From contig NC_088313.1 of NCBI RefSeq assembly GCF_910592395.1, positions 5,148,501 through 5,212,500 on the forward strand: 64,000 bases of DNA, written 5' to 3'. The position numbers were made by a program, and so were the translations under genes. Below are positions 21,209-32,916 of this stretch, piece by piece; the stretch's first letter is position 1, and every line of letters starts with the position of its first letter. Origin of the DNA: Lineus longissimus. Its lineage: Eukaryota; Nemertea; Pilidiophora; Heteronemertea; Lineidae. Under the pieces are notes generated by a model. It was not told where the DNA came from and did not search any database. It saw only the letters and a list, made by a program, of their open reading frames with translations.

Positions 21209-23628
21209 AGATCAAGATCCAGGACACGGAGGACGAGGTGGATGCCCAACTCACCGAACGGGAGGAAGAGGCGCAGTCGATGGGCCAAGCGGTAGATAAG
21301 CCGGATGAGAAGTTGCCTGAGGCTTGTGACGGCAACCATGATGAAGAGGAGGATGCCGGTAGTGAGTTGAGCCATGAGAGTCAGCAGTCTCAGCGTTCGT
21401 TGAAGTCTCAATCTGCACAGATCAAGGCCGAGGTTGCCTCAATGAGAGTAGGGCAAGAAAAGAGAAGATATGCGGCGGAACTGGCTGTTAAGGAGGCTCA
21501 ACACAAGATGGCAATCGCCGAGGCCGAGGATGAGGCGGCTCGAGCTAGGCTAGAGGCTAAGTTGTGGTCCGAGGACCCAGCGCGACACGTGAGGTTACCC
21601 ATGACAGTTATAACGAGCAGGTCACCAGCTGAGATGAAGACGCCGCCACAGCCTGAGCAAGAAGTACCGGATGAGAGTCATGAGGATCCGTTAGGGAGAT
21701 TGGTGCATTCGATTACTTCTTCCCATCTGCCTAAACCTGCGCACAGCTCTACTCCGGCCCGGGCGGTTGGTGGCCAGAACTCTACTGGATCCAGAGAGGT
21801 TGGAAAGTTCTTCCAAGGTATCGCTAAGCCTCACCTACCGAAGTTTGATGGTAATCGAGATCTTTACGAGGATTGGCGGGCACAGTTTGAAGTTTTCGTG
21901 GAGCAGGCTGAAGTCCCGATCAGATTTAAAATGATCATGCTTAAGAACGCCCTGATAGGACGCGCCGGCAAGCTGGTCGAGAATCTCGGTTTTACCGAAG
22001 CCCAGTACTCTATGGCCCTCTTTAAGTTAGATCAGCGCTATGGCGGAGAGTCAAGGATCTTGAAGAAATACATCGACCAGTTGATGGCACTCAACGAGGT
22101 CAGCGAACAGGATTTGAAGGGATTGGAGGATCTGGCGAACCATTTATGCGATGTAGTGTCGAAGTTAGCAGATACAGACCATGCCCAGGAGTTAGTTGGA
22201 CAGAACACGTTGTATGCTCTCGTGAGGCGGAAGGTGCCCGTTTCCCTTTTGGTAAAATACGCAGAGTCGAACACTTCGACGAGGATAGATGGGTTGGCAG
22301 TATTCGCCAAATGGTTCAACCATCATGTATGTTTGATGATTGAAATGACTGACTTGAGGGAGTCACGCCGCAAGGGACCAAGCCAGACTAGTGCTAACAA
22401 GTTGGTGAAACGACCAGACAAGAGCACAGCCTATGCTTCGACAGCGACCGCTTACTCCAGGACGACGTCTAAACCAGCTGACGCAGAAAACCAGTATTCC
22501 TGCCCTTTGTGTAAGGCCGCACATCACATCGTCAAGTGTGACAGATGGACACCTACTACTACTAGCCAACGTTGGGACATTGCTAAGGAGAAGGCCCTGT
22601 GCTATAGATGCCTGTGTAGCAACCATATGGGCAAGGATTGCCAGAAGGGATCCCGCAAGTGTGGGATTGACGGCTGTCAGAAGAACCATCATCGTCACTT
22701 GCACAGAAGGAAGCCGAAGACAGATGTGTCGGTCGAGCCTAAAGACCATGCCAACAACATGTTTGGAGTCGCCAAGGATGGAAGAGTTTATCCAAGCAAG
22801 GTCGCCCTACGAGTCATCCCAGTTTATGTAGTTGGGAGTCGAGGACAACGTCAACAACTGAACGCGCTGTTGGATGATGGCTCTGATTCAACATATATAA
22901 CCAGATCTGCAGCAGAAGCCTTAAACACCCCTGTGCAGGAACAGGCCTTGAGTGTGTCTACTTTAACTGACCCTAAGAAGTCCCTACGTAGTGGCCTGGC
23001 GGTGATGACGATTGAAAGCTTGAGCGGCGAGATAACGGCCAAGGTGGGAGCGCGAGTTCTTGACAGGTTGTGTGAGAATCTACCGCCGCAAAATTGGCAG
23101 CATCTACGAGATCGATGGTCTCATTTGAAGGGAATCGAGTTCCCAAGAGTAGATGGGTGCAAGACCGTCGATATTTTAATTGGTGCTGATCACCCGGAAT
23201 TGACGTTAGCATTGGAGGAGCGACCGGGCCAACTGGGAGAACCGGTGGCAAGGCTGACACCTCTGGGATGGACATGCACAGGTTCCATTGAGGTGGTCAC
23301 TCCTTTGACCAGCAATTCTGTTACGACTGCAAATACTTATTCAACAATTACGGATCGTCAGTTGGACGAGAGCCTCCGATCATTGTGGAACATGGATGTG
23401 TTCACAACTACATCAGAGACCAACTTCACTCCAGAAGAGCGGGCGATCATCAAGAGGATTGAGGCCTCCAAGGTGTACACAGACAATCGCTATGAAGTTT
23501 CGATTCCGTGGGTTGGCGACACCCCTGACTTACCAAACAACTTTCAGGAAGCTCGGCGCCGCCTGTTGTCTATAGAGCGTACTCTCCTCAAGAAACCACA
23601 CTTACCAAAAAGTACTGCGACTGGATGA
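21184..23628 (+). pseudogene. gag-pol: Gag C-terminal part, nucleocapsid, protease and start of reverse transcriptase
   Basis: The frame is open from 21184 (after a TAA) to TGA 23626-23628. No ATG marks a start; the GTG at 21238 is probably just an internal Val. Counting that Val as 1: a Glu/Ala-rich coiled-coil stretch lies at about 45-110. A BEL Gag domain (DUF1759-like) begins at PHLPKFDG, residue 198, and runs to about 380. Zinc-binding motifs follow: C422xxC425 with H429/H430 and C434, a perfect CCHC knuckle C455-C458-H463-C468, and a C475/C480/HH group. The aspartic protease (A17-type) has LLDDGSDST with candidate catalytic Asp546. A segment with DILIGADHPEL and LGWTCTG follows, then the front of reverse transcriptase (about 733-790). 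The frame breaks at an A-run (23607-23611), before any polymerase catalytic motif. Confidence 0.9.
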
Positions 23629-23670
23629 GGCAGAATATCCAGAAGGGGTATCTGCAAGAGATTGAAGCTG
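23613..23670 (+). pseudogene. Reverse transcriptase remnant in a shifted frame, ending at the deletion
   Basis: After the A-run the reverse transcriptase similarity continues in another frame (YCDWMRQNIQKGYLQ, from 23613) for about 20 codons and then stops abruptly. Within about 20 bases integrase sequence begins in a third relation of frame. Everything normally between is absent: the reverse transcriptase palm with its YxDD site, RNase H, and the zinc-binding front and first catalytic Asp of integrase. The junction lies at about 23661-23680; its exact base cannot be set without a full-length relative. Confidence 0.75.
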
Positions 23671-24345
23671 CAAAAGCCAGCAGAGGTAGTCAGTGACAAC
23701 GGCAGCAATTTTGTTGGAGCAGAGCGAGTCCTTCGAGAGTTAGTTCAAGGATTGGAACAAGAACGAATCCTAGAGTCCGCAACCAATCAGGGCATCAAGT
23801 GGAGGTTTAACCCGCCATACGGGTCACACCATGGTGGTGTGTTCGAATCACTTATTAAGTCTGCCAAGCGGTCACTTTATGCAATTTTTGGTGAAGCCCA
23901 CCTTACTGATGAGGAACTACTGACGGCGATCGTGGAGGTGGAGGGGCTCTTAAACTCTCGCCCCCTGGCATACTGCAGTTCCGATCCATGTGATGAGGAG
24001 GTGTGAACACCAAACCATTTTCTGGTTGGGCAGTGTGGCGGTCCTCTAGCGCCTCAACGAATAGAGGAACTGCCGTTCAACCCGAGGAATCGTTGGCGAG
24101 TCGTTCAAAGTTTGCTGGGCAAATTTTGGACACGATGGTCCAAGGAGTACCTTTCCATCCAGGAACCTAGCAAGATACGTGGCAGTTGGCCATTGGCACG
24201 TGTAGTCGAGGTTTTTCCCAGCAGTGATAGTCATACACGAACAGTGAAGGTCCTTTCGAGAGGAAAGGAGTATATCAGACCGATCACGAGATTAGTTCCG
24301 TTGGTCGTTTCAAGAGATAATTTGGAAGTGACCCGGAAAGACTAG
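23671..24345 (+). pseudogene. Integrase C-terminal remnant with in-frame stop
   Basis: A DDE integrase fragment. SDNGSNFVGAER carries the second catalytic Asp (codon at 23695) and GSHHGGVFESL carries the catalytic Glu (codon at 23845), with 49 residues between. The first Asp is lost to the upstream deletion. A TGA at 24004-24006 interrupts the frame just before TPNHFLVGQCGGPL, a conserved BEL segment, and the frame then stays open to TAG at 24343-24345. The C-terminal BEL domain is recognisable (FWTRWSKEYL, then WPLARVVEV and RPITRLVPL), but the stretch between EYL and WPL near 24150-24180 is much shorter than usual, suggesting a second small deletion. Confidence 0.85.
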
Positions 24346-24355
24346 TTCCGGTCAC

Positions 24356-24364
24356 AGAGGGGGG
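24356..24364 (+). other. Polypurine tract
   Basis: AGAGGGGGG abuts the first base of the right LTR. It would prime plus-strand DNA synthesis, and its intactness fits an element that was copied recently. Confidence 0.85.
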
Positions 24365-25628
24365 TGTTTCTACGGACGCTGCCCCGCCATGTTTTGTCAT
24401 TTCACTTGCTGTAAGCAGTTCCGGTGCGCGCACTGCCTGTCGGGTAGGCGGGCCGGGACTTTGAAATTAATATTATTACTTTGTTCTGGTTGAGTGAATA
24501 TTTGGGCGTTATCCCAGTCGACCATATTTCGTGGAGTTGAGGAGACGTTTTTACTGCACTGCCGTGTTCGTTTGGTGTTGTCCTGTTTTTGTGCAGTCCT
24601 GTTTTGTGAGCGTGATGTGGATTTTATTCTAAAGGATTTTTTAATGGGTCGCTACAGGTGCCTTGCGGCACTGTAGTCTTCTTGAAGGACCGCGATAGGC
24701 CTATTCTGTCCGATAGGCCTCACCTTTGTAAGTAGTTTTTTATGGTTGGTTTAATTCAGAACTTCAAGCACATCGTTGACGTTACGTATTTATAAAACCC
24801 AAAAAATAGTTACATAGAGAATAGATTTATGTTTCGAAACGTGATATAGTTTTATGTGTGTGATGTATTACCCTCCGTTATTAGAGGGCTGTGTTAGATT
24901 GTTGTTGACATAGAGGAGGGGGTTAGAGTCATAGGCCAAGAATTGATTGGAACGTGCTATCTAGGATACCGACACTGTGTCTATTCGTGAGAGTAGTATC
25001 ACCCTGGCTTTATCGAGGTTTGCTGCAACATATAGTCGATAGATGGCGTCCGTGATGTCTGGATCGCTGCGTGTATATAGATGAGTACTGTTAAAAGTCT
25101 CGCTTTTAGGACGTCCACTTATTTATAGATGAGAATAGTCTCGCCCTTTTGACGTCCGTTCCGTTGTTGCAGAATATATTTCCAGAACTACTCTTTGACA
25201 CTAATAGTATCACTTTGCCAGCATTGACTTCGTCATCGTTTCGTTTGGTCTAGTGATAGGCTAACCCTCTGTAATTATGCAACAACCCGTTATATATATA
25301 TCAATTATGTGTGTGAAGCACTACGTGCTGCTTATATTGGCTTAACGCCACAATTTACCGAACTCGACACTGATCTTAAAAATCTTGCCCTCTGGGCGTA
25401 TAATCCAGAGTGTTACCAATCAGAGGATATAGTGCTGCTCCACGCCTGATGTCGTGACTTGTGTACGTTGAAGCCGTCTTGCCGAGGGGACTTCCGTGTT
25501 CGATCGTCACTACTTGACTACAGGGGGTTGGAAACGGGTGCCGTCTGGCGAGGTCCAATAGCAGCAGATCGACTTCCGATTCGGTGAGTAAAAACCTAAT
25601 TATCTCACCTTTCGTCATCGTAAAAACA
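24365..25628 (+). repeat. Right LTR
   Basis: 1264 bp, the same length as the left LTR and about 99.8% identical to it (two mismatches, no indel). It ends AAAACA directly before the right CGTAC. Confidence 0.96.
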
Positions 25629-25633
25629 CGTAC
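25629..25633 (+). repeat. Target-site duplication, right copy (CGTAC)
   Basis: Pairs with 19358-19362. After it the array continues at exactly the next base of the unit (AAGGGAAGAAG), so nothing was lost on insertion. Confidence 0.95.
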
Positions 25634-25673
25634 AAGGGAAGAAGAAACAAAATGATTGGGACATGAAGAGAAA

Positions 25674-25793
25674 AAGTCTACAACACGCGGTATTCCGAGG
25701 CGGTCACCCATCCACGTACTAACCACGCTCGACGTTGCTTGGCTTCGGTGATCGGACGAGAACCGGTGTTTTCAACGTGATATGGTCGTAGAC
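25674..25793 (-). rRNA. 5S rRNA: 5S rRNA gene, copy 20 (next to the retrotransposon)
   Basis: Consensus gene with its T5 terminator intact. Transcription runs toward the right LTR, whose target duplication ends 40 bp away. Its upstream spacer has a private C to G change near 26142. Confidence 0.96.
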
Positions 25794-26688
25794 ATTAGAG
25801 GCGGCGATGCGTAGGTTACTTATAATATCACTGCGCCTACTATAATGCGTCATATTTTGTGGTCAGAGGCATTATGTATGCCTACGTCACAGCTTCGTCG
25901 CATTACAGATGTGGTTGGGGCGCCCATTACACGACGGAGTCTACGCGTAGACATACAGTTCACGCAGGCTCGCACTGAAACAGAAACGGACGCACATTCA
26001 AGAACTGCACGCAGACCAACATCGGAAGAAGAGAGTGCCGACTGGACATCAAAGACGCCAACGGTTGGCAAGGTGTCTCATCACTAGGAACGCAGCGTGA
26101 CGTCACGAGCTCTGACGTCACGAGCAGACTACTCCGAGGCTGCCTGACGTCATGAGAGACGCCAGCGCCATCTCCCGAATCAGGACTGACGTCACTAGCA
26201 GCAACTTCCACGCCGGTCTGAACTCAAAAAGCGTCCTAGTATAAACGCTTGGAAGCCAGTAGGCCTGCGCAGTGTTGGGCGGGGGGGGGGAGAGAGGGGA
26301 GGGATGATTTTCGACGGGCTTTAACCCGCGAATCACCTTTTTGACCGCAACGGTTAATTTGAGCCCCAAAACCACACAAGCAAGCCAATTTGACTGAAAC
26401 TTAATCATTTTCATCACTTTAAACACACCTTATTCTCAATATAAGAAGAAGTATATTTGAAATGGAAAATAACATTCAACTGGTATGGTGAGACCACCCA
26501 TTCGTCTCAAACGGAACTATAACCGCGAGCTGATTGGTTAAATACAGGTGCGGGACCTACAGGCCGGCCCCCTGGCTGCCATTTCCATTTCGCAAAATTC
26601 GATGGCCACCACATAAGGTAGCCTACATTTTCATTTTAACAATCGTACAAGGGAAGAAGAAACAAAATGATTGGGACATGAAGAGAAA

Positions 26689-26808
26689 AAGTCTACAACA
26701 CGCGGTATTCCGAGGCGGTCACCCATCCACGTACTAACCACGCTCGACGTTGCTTGGCTTCGGTGATCGGACGAGAACCGGTGTTTTCAACGTGATATGG
26801 TCGTAGAC
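26689..26808 (-). rRNA. 5S rRNA: 5S rRNA gene, copy 21
   Basis: Consensus gene. Confidence 0.96.
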
Positions 26809-27708
26809 ATTAGAGGCGGCGATGCGTAGGTTACTTATAATATCACTGCGCCTACTATAATGCGTCATATTTTGTGGTCAGAGGCATTATGTATGCCTAC
26901 GTCACAGCTTCGTCGCATTACAGATGTGGTTGGGGCGCCCATTACACGACGGAGTCTACGCGTAGACATACAGTTCACGCAGGCTCGCACTGAAACAGAA
27001 ACGGACGCACATTCAAGAACTGCACGCAGACCAACATCGGAAGAAGAGAGTGCCGACTGGACATCAAAGACGCCAACGGTTGGCAAGGTGTCTCATCACT
27101 AGGAACGCAGCGTGACGTCACGAGCTCTGACGTCACGAGCAGACTACTCCGAGGCTCCCTGACGTCATGAGAGACGCCAGCGCCATCTCCCGAATCAGGA
27201 CTGACGTCACTAGCAGCAACTTCCACGCCGGTCTGAACTCAAAAAGCGTCCTAGTATAAACGCTTGGAAGCCAGTAGGCCTGCGCAGTGTTGGGCGGGGG
27301 GGGGGGGGGGAGAGAGGGGAGGGATGATTTTCGACGGGCTTTAACCCGCGAATCACCTTTTTGACCGCAACGGTTAATTTGAGCCCCAAAACCACACAAG
27401 CAAGCCAATTTGACTGAAACTTAATCATTTTCATCACTTTAAACACACCTTATTCTCAATATAAGAAGAAGTATATTTGAAATGGAAAATAACATTCAAC
27501 TGGTATGGTGAGACCACCCATTCGTCTCAAACGGAACTATAACCGCGAGCTGATTGGTTAAATACAGGTGCGGGACCTACAGGCCGGCCCCCTGGCTGCC
27601 ATTTCCATTTCGCAAAATTCGATGGCCACCACATAAGGTAGCCTACATTTTCATTTTAACAATCGTACAAGGGAAGAAGAAACAAAATTATTGGGACATG
27701 AAGAGAAA

Positions 27709-27828
27709 AAGTCTACAACACGCGGTATTCCGAGGCGGTCACCCATCCACGTACTAACCACGCTCGACGTTGCTTGGCTTCGGTGATCGGACGAGAACCG
27801 GTGTTTTCAACGTGATATGGTCGTAGAC
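27709..27828 (-). rRNA. 5S rRNA: 5S rRNA gene, copy 22
   Basis: Consensus gene. Private changes in the flanks at about 27689 (G to T), 27965 (C to T) and 28109 (T to C). Confidence 0.96.
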
Positions 27829-28721
27829 ATTAGAGGCGGCGATGCGTAGGTTACTTATAATATCACTGCGCCTACTATAATGCGTCATATTTTGTGGTCA
27901 GAGGCATTATGTATGCCTACGTCACAGCTTCGTCGCATTACAGATGTGGTTGGGGCGCCCATTATACGACGGAGTCTACGCGTAGACATACAGTTCACGC
28001 AGGCTCGCACTGAAACAGAAACGGACGCACATTCAAGAACTGCACGCAGACCAACATCGGAAGAAGAGAGTGCCGACTGGACATCAAAGACGCCAACGGT
28101 TGGCAAGGCGTCTCATCACTAGGAACGCAGCGTGACGTCACGAGCTCTGACGTCACGAGCAGACTACTCCGAGGCTCCCTGACGTCATGAGAGACGCCAG
28201 CGCCATCTCCCGAATCAGGACTGACGTCACTAGCAGCAACTTCCACGCCGGTCTGAACTCAAAAAGCGTCCTAGTATAAACGCTTGGAAGCCAGTAGGCC
28301 TGCGCAGTGTTGGGCGGGGGGGGAGAGAGGGGAGGGATGATTTTCGACGGGCTTTAACCCGCGAATCACCTTTTTGACCGCAACGGTTAATTTGAGCCCC
28401 AAAACCACACAAGCAAGCCAATTTGACTGAAACTTAATCATTTTCATCACTTTAAACACACCTTATTCTCAATATAAGAAGAAGTATATTTGAAATGGAA
28501 AATAACATTCAACTGGTATGGTGAGACCACCCATTCGTCTCAAACGGAACTATAACCGCGAGCTGATTGGTTAAATACAGGTGCGGGACCTACAGGCCGG
28601 CCCCCTGGCTGCCATTTCCATTTCGCAAAATTCGATGGCCACCACATAAGGTAGCCTACATTTTCATTTTAACAATCGTACAAGGGAAGAAGAAACAAAA
28701 TGATTGGGACATGAAGAGAAA

Positions 28722-28841
28722 AAGTCTACAACACGCGGTATTCCGAGGCGGTCACCCATCCACGTACTAACCACGCTCGACGTTGCTTGGCTTCGGTGAT
28801 CGGACGAGAACCGGTGTTTTCAACGTGATATGGTCGTAGAC
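28722..28841 (-). rRNA. 5S rRNA: 5S rRNA gene, copy 23
   Basis: Consensus gene. The preceding spacer has one of the shortest G-runs (8 G, 28316-28323). Confidence 0.96.
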
Positions 28842-29741
28842 ATTAGAGGCGGCGATGCGTAGGTTACTTATAATATCACTGCGCCTACTATAATGCGTCA
28901 TATTTTGTGGTCAGAGGCATTATGTATGCCTACGTCACAGCTTCGTCGCATTACAGATGTGGTTGGGGCGCCCATTACACGACGGAGTCTACGCGTAGAC
29001 ATACAGTTCACGCAGGCTCGCACTGAAACAGAAACGGACGCACATTCAAGAACTGCACGCAGACCAACATCGGAAGAAGAGAGTGCCGACTGGACATCAA
29101 AGACGCCAACGGTTGGCAAGGTGTCTCATCACTAGGAACGCAGCGTGACGTCACGAGCTCTGACGTCACGAGCAGACTACTCCGAGGCTCCCTGACGTCA
29201 TGAGAGACGCCAGCGCCATCTCCCGAATCAGGACTGACGTCACTAGCAGCAACTTCCACGCCGGTCTGAACTCAAAAAGCGTCCTAGTATAAACGCTTGG
29301 AAGCCAGTAGGCCTGCGCAGTGTTGGGCGGGGGGGGGGGGGAGAGAGAGGGGAGGGATGATTTTCAACGGGCTTTAACCCGCGAATCACCTTTTTGACCG
29401 CAACGGTTAATTTGAGCCCCAAAACCACACAAGCAAGCCAATTTGACTGAAACTTAATCATTTTCATCACTTTAAACACACCTTATTCTCAATATAAGAA
29501 GAAGTATATTTGAAATGGAAAATAACATTCAACTGGTATGGTGAGACCACCCATTCGTCTCAAACGGAACTATAACCGCGAGCTGATTGGTTAAATACAG
29601 GTGCGGGACCTACAGGCCGGCCCCCTGGCTGCCATTTCCATTTCGCAAAATTCGATGGCCACCACATAAGGTAGCCTACATTTTCATTTTAACAATCGTA
29701 CAAGGGAAGAAGAAACAAAATGATTGGGACATGAAGAGAAA

Positions 29742-29861
29742 AAGTCTACAACACGCGGTATTCCGAGGCGGTCACCCATCCACGTACTAACCACGCTCGA
29801 CGTTGCTTGGCTTCGGTGATCGGACGAGAACCGGTGTTTTCAACGTGATATGGTCGTAGAC
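29742..29861 (-). rRNA. 5S rRNA: 5S rRNA gene, copy 24
   Basis: Consensus gene. The preceding spacer has an extra GA in the purine tail (29341-29350), shared with 31381-31390. Confidence 0.96.
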
Positions 29862-30760
29862 ATTAGAGGCGGCGATGCGTAGGTTACTTATAATATCACT
29901 GCGCCTACTATAATGCGTCATATTTTGTGGTCAGAGGCATTATGTATGCCTACGTCACAGCTTCGTCGCATTACAGATGTGGTTGGGGCGCCCATTACAC
30001 GACGGAGTCTACGCGTAGACATACAGTTCACGCAGGCTCGCACTGAAACAGAAACGGACGCACATTCAAGAACTGCACGCAGACCAACATCGGAAGAAGA
30101 GAGTGCCGACTGGACATCAAAGACGCCAACGGTTGGCAAGGTGTCTCATCACTAGGAACGCAGCGTGACGTCACGAGCTCTGACGTCACGAGCAGACTAC
30201 TCCGAGGCTCCCTGACGTCATGAGAGACGCCAGCGCCATCTCCCGAATCAGGACTGACGTCACTAGCAGCAACTTCCACGCCGGTCTGAACTCAAAAAGC
30301 GTCCTAGTATAAACGCTTGGAAGCCAGTAGGCCTGCGCAGTGTTGGGCGGGGGGGGGGGGGGAGAGAGGGGAGGGATGATTTTCGACGGGCTTTAACCCG
30401 CGAATCACATTTTTGACCGCAACGGTTAATTTGAGCCCCAAAACCACACAAGCAAGCCAATTTGACTGAAACTTAATCATTTTCATCACTTTAAACACAC
30501 CTTATTCTCAATATAAGAAGAAGTATATTTGAAATGGAAAATAACATTCAACTGGTATGGTGAGACCACCCATTCGTCTCAAACGGAACTATAACCGCGA
30601 GCTGATTGGTTAAATACAGGTGCGGGACCTACAGGCCGGCCTCCTGGCTGCCATTTCCATTTCGCAAAATTCGATGGCCACCACATAAGGTAGCCTACAT
30701 TTTCATTTTAACAATCGTACAAGGGAAGAAGAAACAAAATGATTGGGACATGAAGAGAAA

Positions 30761-30880
30761 AAGTCTACAACACGCGGTATTCCGAGGCGGTCACCCATCC
30801 ACGTACTAACCACGCTCGACGTTGCTTGGCTTCGGTGATCGGACGAGAACCGGTGTTTTCAACGTGATATGGTCGTAGAC
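30761..30880 (-). rRNA. 5S rRNA: 5S rRNA gene, copy 25
   Basis: Consensus gene. Confidence 0.96.
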
Positions 30881-31781
30881 ATTAGAGGCGGCGATGCGTA
30901 GGTTACTTATAATATCACTGCGCCTACTATAATGCGTCATATTTTGTGGTCAGAGGCATTATGTATGCCTACGTCACAGCTTCGTCGCATTACAGATGTG
31001 GTTGGGGCGCCCATTACACGACGGAGTCTACGCGTAGACATACAGTTCACGCAGGCTCGCACTGAAACAGAAACGGACGCACATTCAAGAACTGCACGCA
31101 GACCAACATCGGAAGAAGAGAGTGCCGACTGGACATCAAAGACGCCAACGGTTGGCAAGGTGTCTCATCACTAGGAACGCAGCGTGACGTCACGAGCTCT
31201 GACGTCACGAGCAGACTACTCCGAGGCTCCCTGACGTCATGAGAGACGCCAGCGCCATCTCCCGAATCAGGACTGACGTCACTAGCAGCAACTTCCACGC
31301 CGGTCTGAACTCAAAAAGCGTCCTAGTATAAACGCTTGGAAGCCAGTAGGCCTGCGCAGTGTTGGGCGGGGGGGGGGGGGGAGAGAGAGGGGAGGGATGA
31401 TTTTCGACGGGCTTTAACCCGCGAATCACCTTTTTGACCGCAACGGTTAATTTGAGCCCCAAAACCACACAAGCAAGCCAATTTGACTGAAACTTAATCA
31501 TTTTCATCACTTTAAACACACCTTATTCTCAATATAAGAAGAAGTATATTTGAAATGGAAAATAACATTCAACTGGTATGGTGAGACCACCCATTCGTCT
31601 CAAACGGAACTATAACCGCGAGCTGATTGGTTAAATACAGGTGCGGGACCTACAGGCCGGCCCCCTGGCTGCCATTTCCATTTCGCAAAATTCGATGGCC
31701 ACCACATAAGGTAGCCTACATTTTCATTTTAACAATCGTACAAGGGAAGAAGAAACAAAATGATTGGGACATGAAGAGAAA

Positions 31782-31901
31782 AAGTCTACAACACGCGGTA
31801 TTCCGAGGCGGTCACCCATCCACGTACTTACCACGCTCGACGTTGCTTGGCTTCGGTGATCGGACGAGAATCGGTGTTTTCAACGTGATATGGTCGTAGA
31901 C
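31782..31901 (-). rRNA. 5S rRNA: 5S rRNA gene, copy 26, two variants
   Basis: Plus-strand T replaces A at 31829 and T replaces C at 31871. With two changes in 120 nt it is the most substituted 5S copy here. Confidence 0.94.
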
Positions 31902-32796
31902 ATTAGAGGCGGCGATGCGTAGGTTACTTATAATATCACTGCGCCTACTATAATGCGTCATATTTTGTGGTCAGAGGCATTATGTATGCCTACGTCACAG
32001 CTTCGTCGCATTACAGATGTGGTTGGGGCGCCCATTACACGACGGAGTCTACGCGTAGACATACAGTTCACGCAGGCTCGCACTGAAACAGAAACGGACG
32101 CACATTCAAGAACTGCACGCAGACCAACATCGGAAGAAGAGAGTGCCGACTGGACATCAAAGACGCCAACGGTTGGCAAGGTGTCTCATCACTAGGAACG
32201 CAGCGTGACGTCACGAGCTCTGACGTCACGAGCAGACTACTCCGAGGCTCCCTGACGTCATGAGAGACGCCAGCGCCATCTCCCGAATCAGGACTGACGT
32301 CACTAGCAGCAACTTCCACGCCGGTCTGAACTCAAAAAGCGTCCTAGTATAAACGCTTGGAAGCCAGTAGGCCTGCGCAGTGTTGGGCGGGGGGGGGGAG
32401 AGAGGGGAGGGATGATTTTCGACGGGCTTTAACCCGCGAATCACCTTTTTGACCGCAACGGTTAATTTGAGCCCCAAAACCACACAAGCAAGCCAATTTG
32501 ACTGAAACTTAATCATTTTCATCACTTTAAACACACCTTATTCTCAATATAAGAAGAAGTATATTTGAAATGGAAAATAACATTCAACTGGTATGGTGAG
32601 ACCACCCATTCGTCTCAAACGGAACTATAACCGCGAGCTGATTGGTTAAATACAGGTGCGGGACCTACAGGCCGGCCCCCTGGCTGCCATTTCCATTTCG
32701 CAAAATTCGATGGCCACCACATAAGGTAGCCTACATTTTCATTTTAACAATCGTACAAGGGAAGAAGAAACAAAATGATTGGGACATGAAGAGAAA

Positions 32797-32916
32797 AAGT
32801 CTACAACACGCGGTATTCCGAGGCGGTCACCCATCCACGTACTAACCACGCTCGACGTTGCTTGGCTTCGGTGATCGGACGAGAACCGGTGTTTTCAACG
32901 TGATATGGTCGTAGAC
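32797..32916 (-). rRNA. 5S rRNA: 5S rRNA gene, copy 27
   Basis: The gene is consensus, but its upstream spacer is the most altered of the window: TATA-like box changed near 32943, a short indel at about 33101-33111, changes at 33146 and 33225, and a simplified G tract. Confidence 0.95.

Larger units (their letters stand above)
19363..25628 (+). mobile_element. BEL/Pao LTR retrotransposon, internally deleted, recent insertion
   Basis: A 6266-bp element with two 1264-bp LTRs, TG...CA ends, a 5-bp target duplication, a TGG primer-binding site right after the left LTR and a G-rich polypurine tract right before the right LTR. The body is 3738 bp. It encodes Gag with BEL-type zinc fingers, an aspartic protease, the first part of reverse transcriptase and a partial integrase. 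Family assignment rests on the Gag segment, the CCHC plus Cys/His array, the LLDDGSDST protease motif and the integrase SDNGSNFVGAER motif. It lies antisense to the 5S genes and inserts 40 bp beyond the 3' end of 5S copy 20. Reverse transcriptase core, RNase H and the front of integrase are missing, so it cannot move by itself. Confidence 0.95.

Noticed and set aside
25376-25726. 116-codon minus-strand frame across the right LTR and 5S copy 20
   Set aside because: It crosses an LTR/array junction made by a recent insertion and reads into the 5S gene.
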